Part shown: piece by piece, positions 27,026-41,101 of the stretch | Layout of the letters: each line of letters begins with the position of its first letter | Position numbering within the stretch: the first letter of the stretch is position 1 | Assembly: GCA_041391505.1 (NCBI GenBank) | Contig: JAWKNW010000010.1 | Span: 1 to 64,000 of the forward strand | Direction of reading: 5' to 3' | Length of the DNA stretch: 64,000 nt | Source of the DNA: Rhodothermales bacterium | Lineage (GTDB): Bacteria; Bacteroidota; Rhodothermia; Rhodothermales; JAHQVL01 | Notes under the pieces: generated by a model | Told to the model about the DNA's origin: nothing | The model's input: only the letters and a program-made list of their open reading frames with translations | Database searches by the model: none | Position numbers and translations under genes: made by a program

Positions 27026-27201
27026 GCACGACTTTTTTTATCGGATCGTTTGCCCTGCCGCCCGGTAGAAGTGTGGCGTTTTCACCTATACGTGACCGGC
27101 GACTTCCGCTACAGATTCGGGCGCCGATGTACTGTATATTGCTGCACCTCGCGCTGGAAGCGCTTTTTCCTTACGAGTTATACACGCATCCTTTATAGAT
27201 C

Positions 27202-28812
<1,611 letters not shown>

Positions 28813-28813
28813 G

Positions 28814-28914
28814 GGTTAGGGAGTGCGGGGGTGTGGGAGGATTAAGCGTTCTATTGCGCAAGCGTACCTGCGCAGACTCCCATCCCCCCAGACCCCCATA
28901 CTACCACACTAACC
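28814..28914. repeat. Hairpin element between convergent genes
   Basis: GGTTAGGGAGTGCGGGGGTGT on the left and the complementary CCCCCATACTACCACACTAACC-type end on the right (arms about 28814-28838 and 28885-28914) frame a short core that holds GCGCAAGCGTACCTGCGC. It fills the space between the convergent pckA and DUF3500 genes and could act as a bidirectional terminator or be a copy of the same family as 7078-7168. Confidence 0.65.
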
Positions 28915-30029
28915 TACCTCCCCTCGCCGTGCTGCTCGCGGTAGTGGACTTTCAGCCAGTCCTCGCCGTAGTCGTTGTTCGGATCGCGGACGATCGTGTG
29001 GATGTGGTTGGCCGCGCCTTCGCCGACGCCGCGTTCCCGCATGTATTCGATGAGGATGGAGGGGCCGTGCACGCGGTAGTAGTACCGTTTCGCGATGTCG
29101 TCGGACGGGCCGATCCAGGTGAAATAGAGCTTTTCCAGGCCGTCCGCCTCGATTTTTTTCATCTGGGCGTCGGCGGCGTCGAAATCGGCGTTGGCCACGT
29201 ATTCGCGAACGAGATGCCAGAGCAGCAGCTGCTGGTTGGCGTTCAGCTCGCTCGCCGGCAGCCCCTCGAAGGCCTTGATGTCGCCGCGTCCGCCGGGTCC
29301 CTCCACGATGTCGCGCGGCACTTCGTCGCTGAGGATGGCCTTGCGCCGCTGCGCCGCATCGAGGGATTGCACCATCTCGTAGCCGCGCTCGACCTCGTGC
29401 GAGAGCACGCGCCAGCCGGCCATCGGCCCGCTCGCGACCTCGTACGGCTCCGCGCCGAGGAAAAGCGGCGTGAAGGCGACCTTGCCTTCGGCTACGGTGA
29501 AGTTGGCGGAGAGGTGATGCCCGGAGAGAAGCCAGGCCCAGTTCGCGTCGACCGCCGGGTCGCCGAAGAACGAGAACCAGTAGTTATCGGACGTCCAGCT
29601 CGCGATGAGGGTGTTCATGCGCTCGTTCGAGGGCATTTCGCCGCGTTGTTGCCGTTCGAGCGACTGGTCGTGGAGGATCTCGTCGAGCCACATGATGCCG
29701 GACATCTTCGCATAGCCCTGGCTGCTGGTCGAAGCCTGGATGAGCCGATGCAGCAGGATGCGCGTCGGGGCGTCGAGGTCGCCGAGACGGACGCCCTTGC
29801 GCGCCACGAACGACGCCGGCAGGTTGCTCCAGGTCGTTCGCGCCACCTCATCGTCCAGCCTGAACATCGCCGTCTGCCGCGCCTCGGGCGACAGGGCTTC
29901 GAGCAGCTGTACGGCGGCGGCGGTCATCTGGACCGCCGACGACGTGGGGTCCGGCGATTGCGCGCCGGCGATGTGGACCGCAAATACCCCGGCGATCAGG
30001 AGGGCAGGCAGTGTACGGCAGGTGCGCAT
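28914..30029 (-). CDS. DUF3500 secreted protein
   Basis: 371 residues with a signal peptide (ending HIAGAQ, about residue 23). Landmarks of DUF3500 are RKGVRLGDLDAPTRILLHRL, the GIMWLDEIL segment, DNYWFSFFGDP, WAWLLSGHHLSANFTV and YFTWIGP. These are conserved extracytoplasmic proteins without an assigned function, frequent in marine bacteria. The His pair in SGHHLS suggests a metal site (inference). Convergent with pckA. Confidence 0.87.
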   Translation of the reverse strand: MRTCRTLPALLIAGVFAVHIAGAQSPDPTSSAVQMTAAAVQLLEALSPEARQTAMFRLDDEVARTTWSNLPASFVARKGVRLGDLDAPTRILLHRLIQASTSSQGYAKMSGIMWLDEILHDQSLERQQRGEMPSNERMNTLIASWTSDNYWFSFFGDPAVDANWAWLLSGHHLSANFTVAEGKVAFTPLFLGAEPYEVASGPMAGWRVLSHEVERGYEMVQSLDAAQRRKAILSDEVPRDIVEGPGGRGDIKAFEGLPASELNANQQLLLWHLVREYVANADFDAADAQMKKIEADGLEKLYFTWIGPSDDIAKRYYYRVHGPSILIEYMRERGVGEGAANHIHTIVRDPNNDYGEDWLKVHYREQHGEGR

Positions 30030-30112
30030 GATGGGTCTGTTTGATGGCTATCCGACTGTATCGACGCCGCAGGATACGGCGCATTCCGCGATCTCCCAAA
30101 AATCTCCCCCAT

Positions 30113-33100
30113 TCACCGCCCGGCCAGCAGCGCATCCCGGAACCGCTCCATCCCGACGTATCGCGTATGGTACGTCTGCCAGTCGGCTGCGTGGCGCTGG
30201 TACACGGGGTCGTCGAGCAGGCGCGTCGGGGCGCGGTCGTACGCCGCATCCGCATGGGAAGGCAGCGGCAGCACCGTTTTGCCGAAGACCGTGTTGTAAT
30301 CGCCGTCCTTGACCCATCCGTCGCCGATCAGGACAAAATCTCGCTTCCAGCCGGCCCGCGGCGACGCCGGGGCCTGAAATTCAAACCGCATTTCATCCCC
30401 GGCATTCATGATGACGTAGCGATCGTCGACGCCGGCGAGCAGCTCGCGGACATCGCCGAAGCGGGTATAGTAGCCGACGAGATCGCGCCAGCGGGGTCCG
30501 GTGCTCTCCAGTTCGTCGTAGGCCGGCGTCTCGGGGGACGTCCGATCCGGCATGCGCAGCGCCGAGAAGCCGCGGTAACGCAGGTCGGCGACTTCGGGAT
30601 CGAGCCGGCGGGTTTCGACCGCGGCGTCCGGCCGGTGCGCGGCCCACTGGATCTGATCCCAGTAAATCTCCAGGTTCGTGCGGAGCCGGATGCGCCTGGG
30701 AGCGCCGGGGTCGATGAGGCCGGTCAGGTCGATGAGCACGGTCTTGGTCTTGCCGGCCGGGAAGCCGAGGTTTTCGCGCACCATCCGCCATCCCCCCTGC
30801 CCGTCGTCGACGTCGAGGCTGAGGCCCTGCGGGCGCACGGCGCCCTGACTGATGGCCACGTTGATCGAGCTGTCCGTGGGCCGCACCCATCCGAAGGCAA
30901 CGAGCGACGCCGGCGCGCCGGCGGGGAAATCGTCGCCCAGATCGATTTCGATGGCGTGCTCCCGCGTGATGCCCTGGTAGGCGCCCGGACCGAAAAAAGC
31001 GAGGTGCCGGCCGTCCCGCTCGCGCGCCAGATCCGTCAGGTCGTCGCCCCGGTCGGAAACGACCCGGGCGACCGGTCGCGGCCGATCCATCACCTGCACC
31101 TCCATGGCCGGCGCCGGGATCGCGAAGCGTTCGTCGACAAAGACCTCCGTGTCCTCGGGATGATCGACGACGAGGAGCGAAACATGGTCGAAGAAATGCG
31201 TCTCCCACAGCTCGGCCGTGATGCGGACGTCATAAACGCCGTCGCGCGGCGCAAGGGCCTCGCCCGGAATCTTGACCCAGTCCTCGGTGGTCACCACGCC
31301 GGCGGTTTCCTGGGCGTTGATCCGCAGCCCGAGCGGCGACCGCCAGATGAAGTCGGTGACGAACCGCATGTCGTGGCCATCGAACGTAAAGAGCCAGGGA
31401 CAGGAGCCCTTCAACCGCTGAGGGGTGAAGACGGAGGCGCCGGCTTCGAGGTCGAATTCGCTCTGGATGTCGCCATTGGGCCAGATGAGGCGGATGACGT
31501 CCGACGTGGTGTGCTCGCCCATCCCGAGATGCACGATGGGTGCGGTGATGGGGGCTTTCTGGAACAGCATGCCGGCGCGCAGCTCCACCTCGCCGCCGAT
31601 CGTGAAGGCGTTGATGCGCTGATCGCCCAGCGCCTGCCCGGCGCGGGGTCGGATGACCTGCCAGGCATAGTCGCGCGGGCTGGATGCCACAAACCGCTGC
31701 GGTGCGCCATCGGACGCGAGAGCGAGCAAGTCGAGCAGTCCGTCGCCCGTCAGGTCGGCGATGGCCGCGGTGGCGGCATCGACGCCCGAAGGCAGCACCA
31801 CCAGTTGCCCCGGCGCCTCGGCCAGCCAGATGCGCGTCGCGTCGCCGATGGATGCGGCGAGATCGATCGCGCCGTTGTTGTCGAGGTCGCCGGCGAAGAG
31901 ACGGGCCGCGCCGGACGGAGGAGCCGGCCAGGACGCCACCGCGCGGCGCTCCCATGTCCCGTCTTCCTCATGCGCGGTCCATGACGTCAGGTTGCCGGCC
32001 TCATCCAGCGCGATCACGTCCATGACGGCGTCGGCGTCGAGGTCGGCCACGGCGAGGGCGCGTACCGGCGCCTCCCCCGCATCGAGGGCCCGGTAGGCGA
32101 ACTGCCCCAGGCGCTGGTTCAGGTAGGCGTGCAGGGCGCCGGCGGCGTCGGCAAAGACCGCGTCGGGGTCGCCGTCGCCATCCATATCGGCCCAGGCGAA
32201 GGCCCGCGCCTCGCCGACATCGGCGAAGGCCGGCAGCGGCGCAAACGTCCCGTCGCCGTTGTTGCGCAGGACGCGCGGGGGCGCGCCCGGGACGGCCAGG
32301 ACGAGGTCGATGTCGCCCTCGCTATCCACATCGGCGGCCCAGACGTCGGTGTACGACCCCGGGAGCGTGACCCGGGTGAAGGCGCCGAGCGAATCCTGCC
32401 TGAAGAGCGCGACGCCGCCCGGGCCGGCTACCGCGATATCGTTGCGGAAGTCGTAGTTGAAGTCCAGCGTCGCCACACCGAAGCGGTCATCCGCCCCGAT
32501 CACATCCGCGACGGCATACCGCCGGCCGCCGGCGACGAGTTCGCCGCCTTCGATCAGGATCGGCTCCATCGTCTCGCCGGTCATCGAGACGGCGTCGGTC
32601 CAGCGCACGGCCGCGGCGTGGTCAATCGGTTCCGCCCGATAGGCGAGCTGCACGTCCGCGGGGGCCGGTTCGGGCGCCGGCGCCGGCAGCCACACGAACG
32701 ACGTCATCAAGTCGCCGATGGCCTCCAGCGGGGTCTGCACGACCGACAGGTCCTGCCGGTAGCTGAAGGTGCCGAGGAGCAGGTTTCGCAAGAAGCCGGT
32801 CTGCACACGGGCGGCCTGGAAGGTCCCTGCGGACAGGGCCTGGCGGAGTTCGTCGAGCGTCTGCGTCGCCTCGGCGGGCCAACGCCCGGACAGGCCGGCG
32901 AGCGTGGCGAGCATGCGCTCGGCGGCGTCCGCGTCTTCCCGGGCTGCCGCGATCCGAAGCCGTTCGATGAGGACCGCCTGGTTGGCCGGGTGCCGCACCA
33001 GGATGGCCTCCAGCTGCTGTGCGGCTTCCGCATCGAGGGAGGGGTTGCCCAGGCGCTGGATTTCCTGGACCAGCGCGTAGCGGGCCTTGTCGTTGCCGGG

Positions 33101-33487
33101 GTCCAGCGCGATGGCCTCCCGGAAACGCGCCATGGCGCTGTCGGCCTCGGCCTCGTTCGAGGCGAGCACCCCGAGCAGGAGTACGATGCGGCTGTTCTCC
33201 GGAGCCAGCGTGCGCGCCTTTTCGAGCAGCTGGCGGCCCTCGTCGAAGTTGTTGGACCGCAGCGCCAGCAGGCCCAGGTTGTACCACAGCGCCGGCTCGC
33301 CGGGCGCGCGTTCGGCGGCCCGGCGCAGATTCGTCTCCGCGCCGGCGCCCTCGCCGGACTGCACCGAGGCGATGCTTTTGTAGAAGGCGGTAACCGTCTC
33401 CCGGTAGGCGTCGCTGCCGGGTTCGGGGAGATCGGGAGCCTGGCAGCCGGCGAGAAAGAGGAAGAGGATCAGGCCTGCGGTACGCAT
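30113..33487 (-). CDS. Lipoprotein with TPR, FG-GAP repeats and an ASPIC/UnbV domain
   Basis: 1,124 residues from ATG 33487 (MRTAGLILFLFLAGC, lipobox at LAGC). Order: TPR repeats (about 20-240; LWYNLGLLALRSNNFDEGRQLL), a linker, FG-GAP/VCBS beta-propeller repeats (about 330-660; ADMDGDGDPDAVFAD, VADLDADAVMDVIALD, AGDLDNNGAIDLAAS) with calcium-type DxDxD loops, an ASPIC/UnbV segment (VRLIWPNG-like IRLIWPNGDIQ, about 700-740), and a 380-residue C-terminal beta region beginning CPWLFTFDGHDMRFV. Related CRTAC proteins sit on the cell surface and may bind polysaccharide or protein partners. The long combination with a TPR start is characteristic of Rhodothermota and Acidobacteria type proteins (inference). 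Upstream residues of the longer frame fall in a repeat and are rejected. Confidence 0.85.
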   Translation of the reverse strand: MRTAGLILFLFLAGCQAPDLPEPGSDAYRETVTAFYKSIASVQSGEGAGAETNLRRAAERAPGEPALWYNLGLLALRSNNFDEGRQLLEKARTLAPENSRIVLLLGVLASNEAEADSAMARFREAIALDPGNDKARYALVQEIQRLGNPSLDAEAAQQLEAILVRHPANQAVLIERLRIAAAREDADAAERMLATLAGLSGRWPAEATQTLDELRQALSAGTFQAARVQTGFLRNLLLGTFSYRQDLSVVQTPLEAIGDLMTSFVWLPAPAPEPAPADVQLAYRAEPIDHAAAVRWTDAVSMTGETMEPILIEGGELVAGGRRYAVADVIGADDRFGVATLDFNYDFRNDIAVAGPGGVALFRQDSLGAFTRVTLPGSYTDVWAADVDSEGDIDLVLAVPGAPPRVLRNNGDGTFAPLPAFADVGEARAFAWADMDGDGDPDAVFADAAGALHAYLNQRLGQFAYRALDAGEAPVRALAVADLDADAVMDVIALDEAGNLTSWTAHEEDGTWERRAVASWPAPPSGAARLFAGDLDNNGAIDLAASIGDATRIWLAEAPGQLVVLPSGVDAATAAIADLTGDGLLDLLALASDGAPQRFVASSPRDYAWQVIRPRAGQALGDQRINAFTIGGEVELRAGMLFQKAPITAPIVHLGMGEHTTSDVIRLIWPNGDIQSEFDLEAGASVFTPQRLKGSCPWLFTFDGHDMRFVTDFIWRSPLGLRINAQETAGVVTTEDWVKIPGEALAPRDGVYDVRITAELWETHFFDHVSLLVVDHPEDTEVFVDERFAIPAPAMEVQVMDRPRPVARVVSDRGDDLTDLARERDGRHLAFFGPGAYQGITREHAIEIDLGDDFPAGAPASLVAFGWVRPTDSSINVAISQGAVRPQGLSLDVDDGQGGWRMVRENLGFPAGKTKTVLIDLTGLIDPGAPRRIRLRTNLEIYWDQIQWAAHRPDAAVETRRLDPEVADLRYRGFSALRMPDRTSPETPAYDELESTGPRWRDLVGYYTRFGDVRELLAGVDDRYVIMNAGDEMRFEFQAPASPRAGWKRDFVLIGDGWVKDGDYNTVFGKTVLPLPSHADAAYDRAPTRLLDDPVYQRHAADWQTYHTRYVGMERFRDALLAGR

Positions 33488-33564
33488 AGGGTAGTTGCTG
33501 GTGAAGTAGGCTCCCAATATCCGACATCGGGCCGGCATATTCCAGAATAACCGGGGATGCGGCA

Positions 33565-33711
33565 GGACAATCGCATGCTCTTCAAACGCGAGCATCTCCC
33601 GGTCTGGGGGTATGGGCGTCTGGGGGTACAGGAGGTTTTGCGGTAAAAATGCCCCCATGCACCCAAACTACCATACGCTTCTCACGGCCACGGCGAGAAT
33701 GCGCTTGCCCT
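33565..33711. mobile_element. MITE-like element, copy 1
   Basis: 147-bp non-coding element bounded by AGGACAATCGCAT (33565-33577) and ATGCGCTTGCCCT (33699-33711), inverted with two mismatches. Read on the minus strand, the 55 bp next to the right end are almost identical (three to four changes) to bases 57138-57192 in copy 2. The flanking words GATGCGG (33557-33563 and 33716-33722) may be a decayed target duplication. It sits between the divergent TPR/FG-GAP and thioredoxin genes. Confidence 0.7.
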
Positions 33712-33830
33712 GGGCGATGCGGGCACGATTCCGCGATCGCTCGGCGCAGACGCGTCGCCGGCGCCCCGCCCCGGACGCACAGGGCGCAGCCCATCCACAA
33801 CTTGCTTTTATTCATAATTTAAATTATATA

Positions 33831-33844
33831 TTAGTCAAGACTAA
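33831..33844. promoter_or_regulatory. TTAGTC-AA-GACTAA palindrome before the thioredoxin-TonB operon
   Basis: Perfect 6-2-6 inverted repeat ending 5 bp before the start codon, in an AT-rich stretch (33804-33848) that is exceptional in this GC-rich window. A possible promoter is TTGCTT at 33802-33807 with TATATT at 33827-33832 (19-bp spacing). The palindrome resembles metal-dependent DtxR/MntR-type boxes in shape; bound repressor would block translation start and transcription of a receptor operon (inference). Confidence 0.5.
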
Positions 33845-33849
33845 ATTCG

Positions 33850-34344
33850 ATGCGCATGATACACCTCCTCGCATACCTCCTCCTGACGACGCCGGCGTAC
33901 GACATCGCTTTGCCAGATACCGTGTCATGGCGCTCGCTGGGAGCGGCGTTTGAGGAGAGCGCACAGACGAACAAACCGATCCTGGTCTATATCCGGGCGC
34001 CGTGGTGTGGACCCTGCGCGCGGATGGAGCGAGACGTTTTCCCGGCGGTTTCCCCGGCGCTTGCCCTCTTCACGCCGGCCGCGCTGCGGATAGACGATGG
34101 GGCTGCGCGGCACCGCATCGGCGGGGAGCTGCTCTCCGAACAGGCGTGGGCGAACCGACTCGGCGCCGAGGCCACGCCAACGCTCGTCTTCCTGGCCCCC
34201 GACGGCGCCGTCATCACGCGCACGTCGGGTTTTGTCGATGCCGACTCGCTGGGCCTGCTGCTCGCGTATGTCGGGACGGGCGCCTACCGCCATCGGAAGT
34301 TTGGCGCCTATGTCGAACACGTCACCGGAGGAAGGATCCCATGA
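33850..34344 (+). CDS. Secreted thioredoxin-fold protein
   Basis: 164 residues. A hydrophobic N-terminus (about 4-20) directs export. The active site WCGPC is at 52-56, preceded by KPILVYIRAP, and the cis-Pro segment is EATPTLVFLAPDG. It is a periplasmic thiol-disulfide protein. ATG codons at 33850 and 33856 are both possible starts. Its stop overlaps the TonB receptor start (ATGA), so the two are translationally coupled; reduction of a disulfide or delivery of a thiol-liganded metal for the receptor is plausible (inference). Confidence 0.85.
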   Translation: MRMIHLLAYLLLTTPAYDIALPDTVSWRSLGAAFEESAQTNKPILVYIRAPWCGPCARMERDVFPAVSPALALFTPAALRIDDGAARHRIGGELLSEQAWANRLGAEATPTLVFLAPDGAVITRTSGFVDADSLGLLLAYVGTGAYRHRKFGAYVEHVTGGRIP

Positions 34345-36578
34345 AACACATGCTGTTGCAGATCGCCCTGTTGGCCGCTCTGGATGCCGCCGCTCAGACC
34401 TCACTCGAGGGACGCGTCGTCTCCGGCGACGCGCCGGTCCCGTTCGCCAGCGTGGGGGTGCGCGGCACGACGCTCGGCGCGGCGGCCAATCTGGACGGAT
34501 TCTTCGTACTCCCTTCGCTGCCGGCCGGCGGGTACCTGCTGGTCGTCTCCGCAGTGGGCTATGTCACCGAGGAGCTCGCCGTCGAGGTGCGCCCCGGGCA
34601 GACCAACCGCGTCGAGATCGCGCTTCGAGAAGCCACCATCGAGGCCGGCGATATCGTGGTGACGGGCACCCTCATCGAGACGTACGTAAAGGACTCGCCG
34701 GTCAAGGTGGACGTGATAGCGGCTCGTTTTCTCGAAAAGATACCCACGGCCAACGTCATGGACGTGCTTCAGCAGGTGAACGGGCTGTACCAGCAGATCG
34801 ATTGCGCTGTTTGCGGCACCAACAACATTCGCATCAACGGCATGGACGGCCCCTACACGGCGGTGCTCATCGACGGCATGCCCATCATGAGCAGCCTGGC
34901 CACGGTGTACGGGCTGAACGGGATCAGTCCGGCCCTGATCAAGCAGGTCGAGGTGATCAAGGGACCGATCTCCACCCTGTACGGTTCGGAGGCCATGGGC
35001 GGCGTCATCAACATCATCACCAAGAGCCCGCAAACGGCGCCGCGTTTCTCCATCAACACCTTTGCGACCAGCGACGCGGAATATGCCGTCGACCTGGGCG
35101 TCGTGCCGTCGCTGGGGCGCATCGCGTCCCTCCTTTCGGCGACCTTCTTTCACAACGACCGGTTTCTGGACGACAACGGGGATGATTTCGCCGATCTGAC
35201 CCTGAACACGCGCGTGTCGTTGTTTGGCAAGACGTCGTTCGCCGACCGGCGCGGCCGGCAGCGACTCGACCTGTCGAGCCGGTATTATGTCGAGGACCGC
35301 CTCGGCGGGACGCGCGCATTCATCGAGCGTTTCTCGGACGCCCTGCGCGGCTCGGATACCTTCTACGGCGAAACGATACGCACGCGACGCCTCGAACTCC
35401 TCGGCTCCTACTATTTCTCCGACGCCGCCGGCGCGAAGCTGTCGTTCGCCTACAACGACCACCGGCAGGACAGCTACTACGGACGCGACAGCTATCAGGC
35501 CTCCCAGTCGACGGGCTTTGTACAGGGCTTGTGGCCCCTCCAGCTGAATGCACGGCATGCCGTGCTGCTGGGCAGCGCCTTGCGCCTGCAGCGATACGAC
35601 GACAACACGGGGTCAACGGGGCGTTACGACGCGGGAGGCGAGCTGGTCCGCAACCGCCCCGACGACCGGTTCATCCCCGGGCTCTTCGCGCAGCACGAAG
35701 CCGTGTGGGGACCGGCAGTCCGTACGCTGGCCGGCATGCGGCTGGACTATCAGGGGGATGCCGGCGTGATCGCGTCGCCCCGGATCAGCGTCATGGTCTC
35801 GCCCGGCGAGCGCTCGACCGCCCGCCTCAACCTGGGCACCGGCTTCCGGGTCGTGAACCTGTTCACGGAGGATCACGCCGCCTATTCGGGGGCGCGGGCC
35901 ACCATCCTCCTGGAAGATCTGAAACCCGAGCGCTCGGTCAGCGGCACGCTGAGTCTGCAACACATCCTCCCGCTCGGCATCCGTCCGTTGACGATCGATC
36001 TGGAAGGATTCTATACGTACTTCACGAACAAGATCGAGCCGAATTACGAGACCGCCGGCCTCATCCTCTACCGCAATCTGGCCGGCTCGGCGACGACGCG
36101 CGGCCTCTCGCTGACCCTGTCGCAGAGCATGGGCGATCTACCCCTCTCCTATACCGCCGGCATCACGTGGATGGATGTCTTCGTGCGTGAATCCGGCGGG
36201 CGGATGCCGCTCGAATTCGCCCCGTCGTTCCAGGGCGCCTTCAACGCGACCTACCGCCTTCTGGGCGGGCTGGCCATCGACTACACGGCCAACCTGACCG
36301 GGCCGATGAAGCTGCCGGAATACGCACCCCCCTTCAGCCGGCCGGCGTGGTCGCCCACGTACAGCGTCCACAACCTGCAGGTCACGAAAGACCTGGACCT
36401 GCCCGGCGGCTCGCTCGTGCAGGCGTATGTGGCCGTGGAGAACCTGTTCGGCTACACACAGCCGGCGCCGCTGATCGACCCGCAAAACCCGTTTGGCGAC
36501 CGTTTCGACACCGCGTATGTATACGGTCCCATCCACGGCCGCTGCCTGGGCGCGGGGGTTCGGCTGATGGTGCGGTAA
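34341..36578 (+). CDS. TonB-dependent receptor with a CxxC in the plug
   Basis: 745 residues; signal peptide to about residue 19, then a carboxypeptidase-regulatory-like domain (20-95), plug (about 105-230: LIDGMPIMSSLATVYGLNGI, YGSEAMGGVINIITK) and a beta barrel ending in a terminal aromatic-poor strand (GAGVRLMVR). A strong ribosome-binding site GGAGGAAGG (34327-34335) lies inside the thioredoxin gene. The plug carries Cys155 and Cys158 (DCAVCGTNNIRING), close to the extracellular side, a pattern seen in receptors of metal or heme type. With the thioredoxin and the upstream palindrome this suggests metal uptake (inference). Confidence 0.9.
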   Translation: MKHMLLQIALLAALDAAAQTSLEGRVVSGDAPVPFASVGVRGTTLGAAANLDGFFVLPSLPAGGYLLVVSAVGYVTEELAVEVRPGQTNRVEIALREATIEAGDIVVTGTLIETYVKDSPVKVDVIAARFLEKIPTANVMDVLQQVNGLYQQIDCAVCGTNNIRINGMDGPYTAVLIDGMPIMSSLATVYGLNGISPALIKQVEVIKGPISTLYGSEAMGGVINIITKSPQTAPRFSINTFATSDAEYAVDLGVVPSLGRIASLLSATFFHNDRFLDDNGDDFADLTLNTRVSLFGKTSFADRRGRQRLDLSSRYYVEDRLGGTRAFIERFSDALRGSDTFYGETIRTRRLELLGSYYFSDAAGAKLSFAYNDHRQDSYYGRDSYQASQSTGFVQGLWPLQLNARHAVLLGSALRLQRYDDNTGSTGRYDAGGELVRNRPDDRFIPGLFAQHEAVWGPAVRTLAGMRLDYQGDAGVIASPRISVMVSPGERSTARLNLGTGFRVVNLFTEDHAAYSGARATILLEDLKPERSVSGTLSLQHILPLGIRPLTIDLEGFYTYFTNKIEPNYETAGLILYRNLAGSATTRGLSLTLSQSMGDLPLSYTAGITWMDVFVRESGGRMPLEFAPSFQGAFNATYRLLGGLAIDYTANLTGPMKLPEYAPPFSRPAWSPTYSVHNLQVTKDLDLPGGSLVQAYVAVENLFGYTQPAPLIDPQNPFGDRFDTAYVYGPIHGRCLGAGVRLMVR

Positions 36579-36589
36579 ACGGCCCGGGC

Positions 36590-39918
<3,329 letters not shown>

Positions 39919-39922
<4 letters not shown>

Positions 39923-40791
39923 GCCGTCTCTCCCAGCGAAGTCGATCCCAGTTCACGGATGGCGAGCAACTCGATGATCCGCGACAGCACCTCGTCGCGG
40001 TCCTTGCCGCTCAGGGCGATGGCGAGCTGCGCGTTGAGCAGGCCGTATTTGACGCCCACGTCGTAGCGCCAGTCCTCCGTCTCCATGGCGAGATACTGCT
40101 CGCGGTGGCAGAGATCGGCGAGGGCTTCGGAGAGCGAGACCGGGCTGCGGCCGTTTCGGTCCTCAAGTTTCTGGCCGAGGATGTCCATGATCGTCGGCGT
40201 CAGCACGTGCATGCCGAAGAAACACAGGTAGTGGCCGGTGCGAAGCCCGGGCACCACCAGCCGCTGTTCGGCTTCGGTGGGCGTGGGTTTTTCGACGACG
40301 TGTTCGACGCGGTAGAGGTTCGGCCAGCTCGAGATGCGCTGGACGCCGACCGTCCCGTAATACGGCAGCAGGTTCTCGCGCGTCGCCTGGACGACCGAGA
40401 TCGAGCACTGCTCCTTGTGGGCCGCCTCGACGAGCCGCGCGGCGCATCCCGTGCCGGAGCGGCTGATGTAGAGGTGATCCCCCACGAGATGGAGGAAGGG
40501 ATCGGCGCCGGTAAATTCGCGCGCGCAGTAGACGGCGTGGCCGTAGCCGCGCGGCTCCTTCTGATGGACGAAGTGCAGCCGGCCGGCGTGATCGCCCGAC
40601 ACCGCGATGTAGGCCGCCTCGTCGCCCGGACGGACGACGATGCAGACTTCCTCGACGCCGCCCCGGAGGGCTTCTTCGATGATGATGTGCAGGACCGACT
40701 TTTCGGTGCCGTCCCGGTCGATGAGCGTTTGCAAGGGCAGGTTGCGCTGTCCCTTGCCGGCAGCCGTGATCACGGCCTTGGTAATCTTCAT
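39919..40791 (-). CDS. Sugar nucleotidyltransferase (GalU-like)
   Basis: 290 residues. The nucleotide-binding start is VITAAGKGQRNLPLQ, like GalU but with Gln instead of Thr in G-x-G-T-R; GAGEE-type and VVEKPTPTEA segments and the late DWRYDVGVKYGLL, where GalU has DTGNKLGY-like residues, are present. It joins a sugar 1-phosphate to UTP or dTTP. The start is at the beginning of an operon whose second gene, the kinase/pyrophosphorylase fusion, overlaps by 4 bp. Together they give two nucleotidyltransferases in tandem. Confidence 0.82.
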
Positions 40792-41101
40792 ATTCCAGTT
40801 GCGGGCTTAACTCGTAGCTCGTAGCGCGATGGGGCAGGAGCCAGAAGATAGGCGATAACGTGCGGGCAGGATCGGACGCGAATATAAAAAACTACGGCGG
40901 GAAACGCGGGGCCGCGGGCGTCTTTCTTCCTTCATTTTGAACGTTTCGTCAACGACTCATGCCGGCGGATTGATCCGGGGGAAAACGAAGCAATCCGGTC
41001 GCCTGGGGTCGGAACTCCATCCCGCATCGGGGATTCACAACTTCCGTTCCCTACGGTATCCAGGGCCCCGATCTTTTTCCACCATCCATCCCACCCGCGT
41101 C
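40792..41101. other. Divergent intergenic region
   Basis: 310 bp between the nucleotidyltransferase (minus) and the asparagine-synthase-like gene (plus). It contains an A-rich patch AATATAAAAAACTACG near 40880-40895 and no repeat of the families seen elsewhere. The plus-strand frame is open from 40937, but the segment up to 41101 has no homology-like features. Confidence 0.45.

Noticed and set aside
40937..41101. 55-residue extension of the asparagine-synthase-like protein
   Set aside because: No homology-like pattern or ribosome-binding site; ATG 41102 precedes the first recognisable segment.
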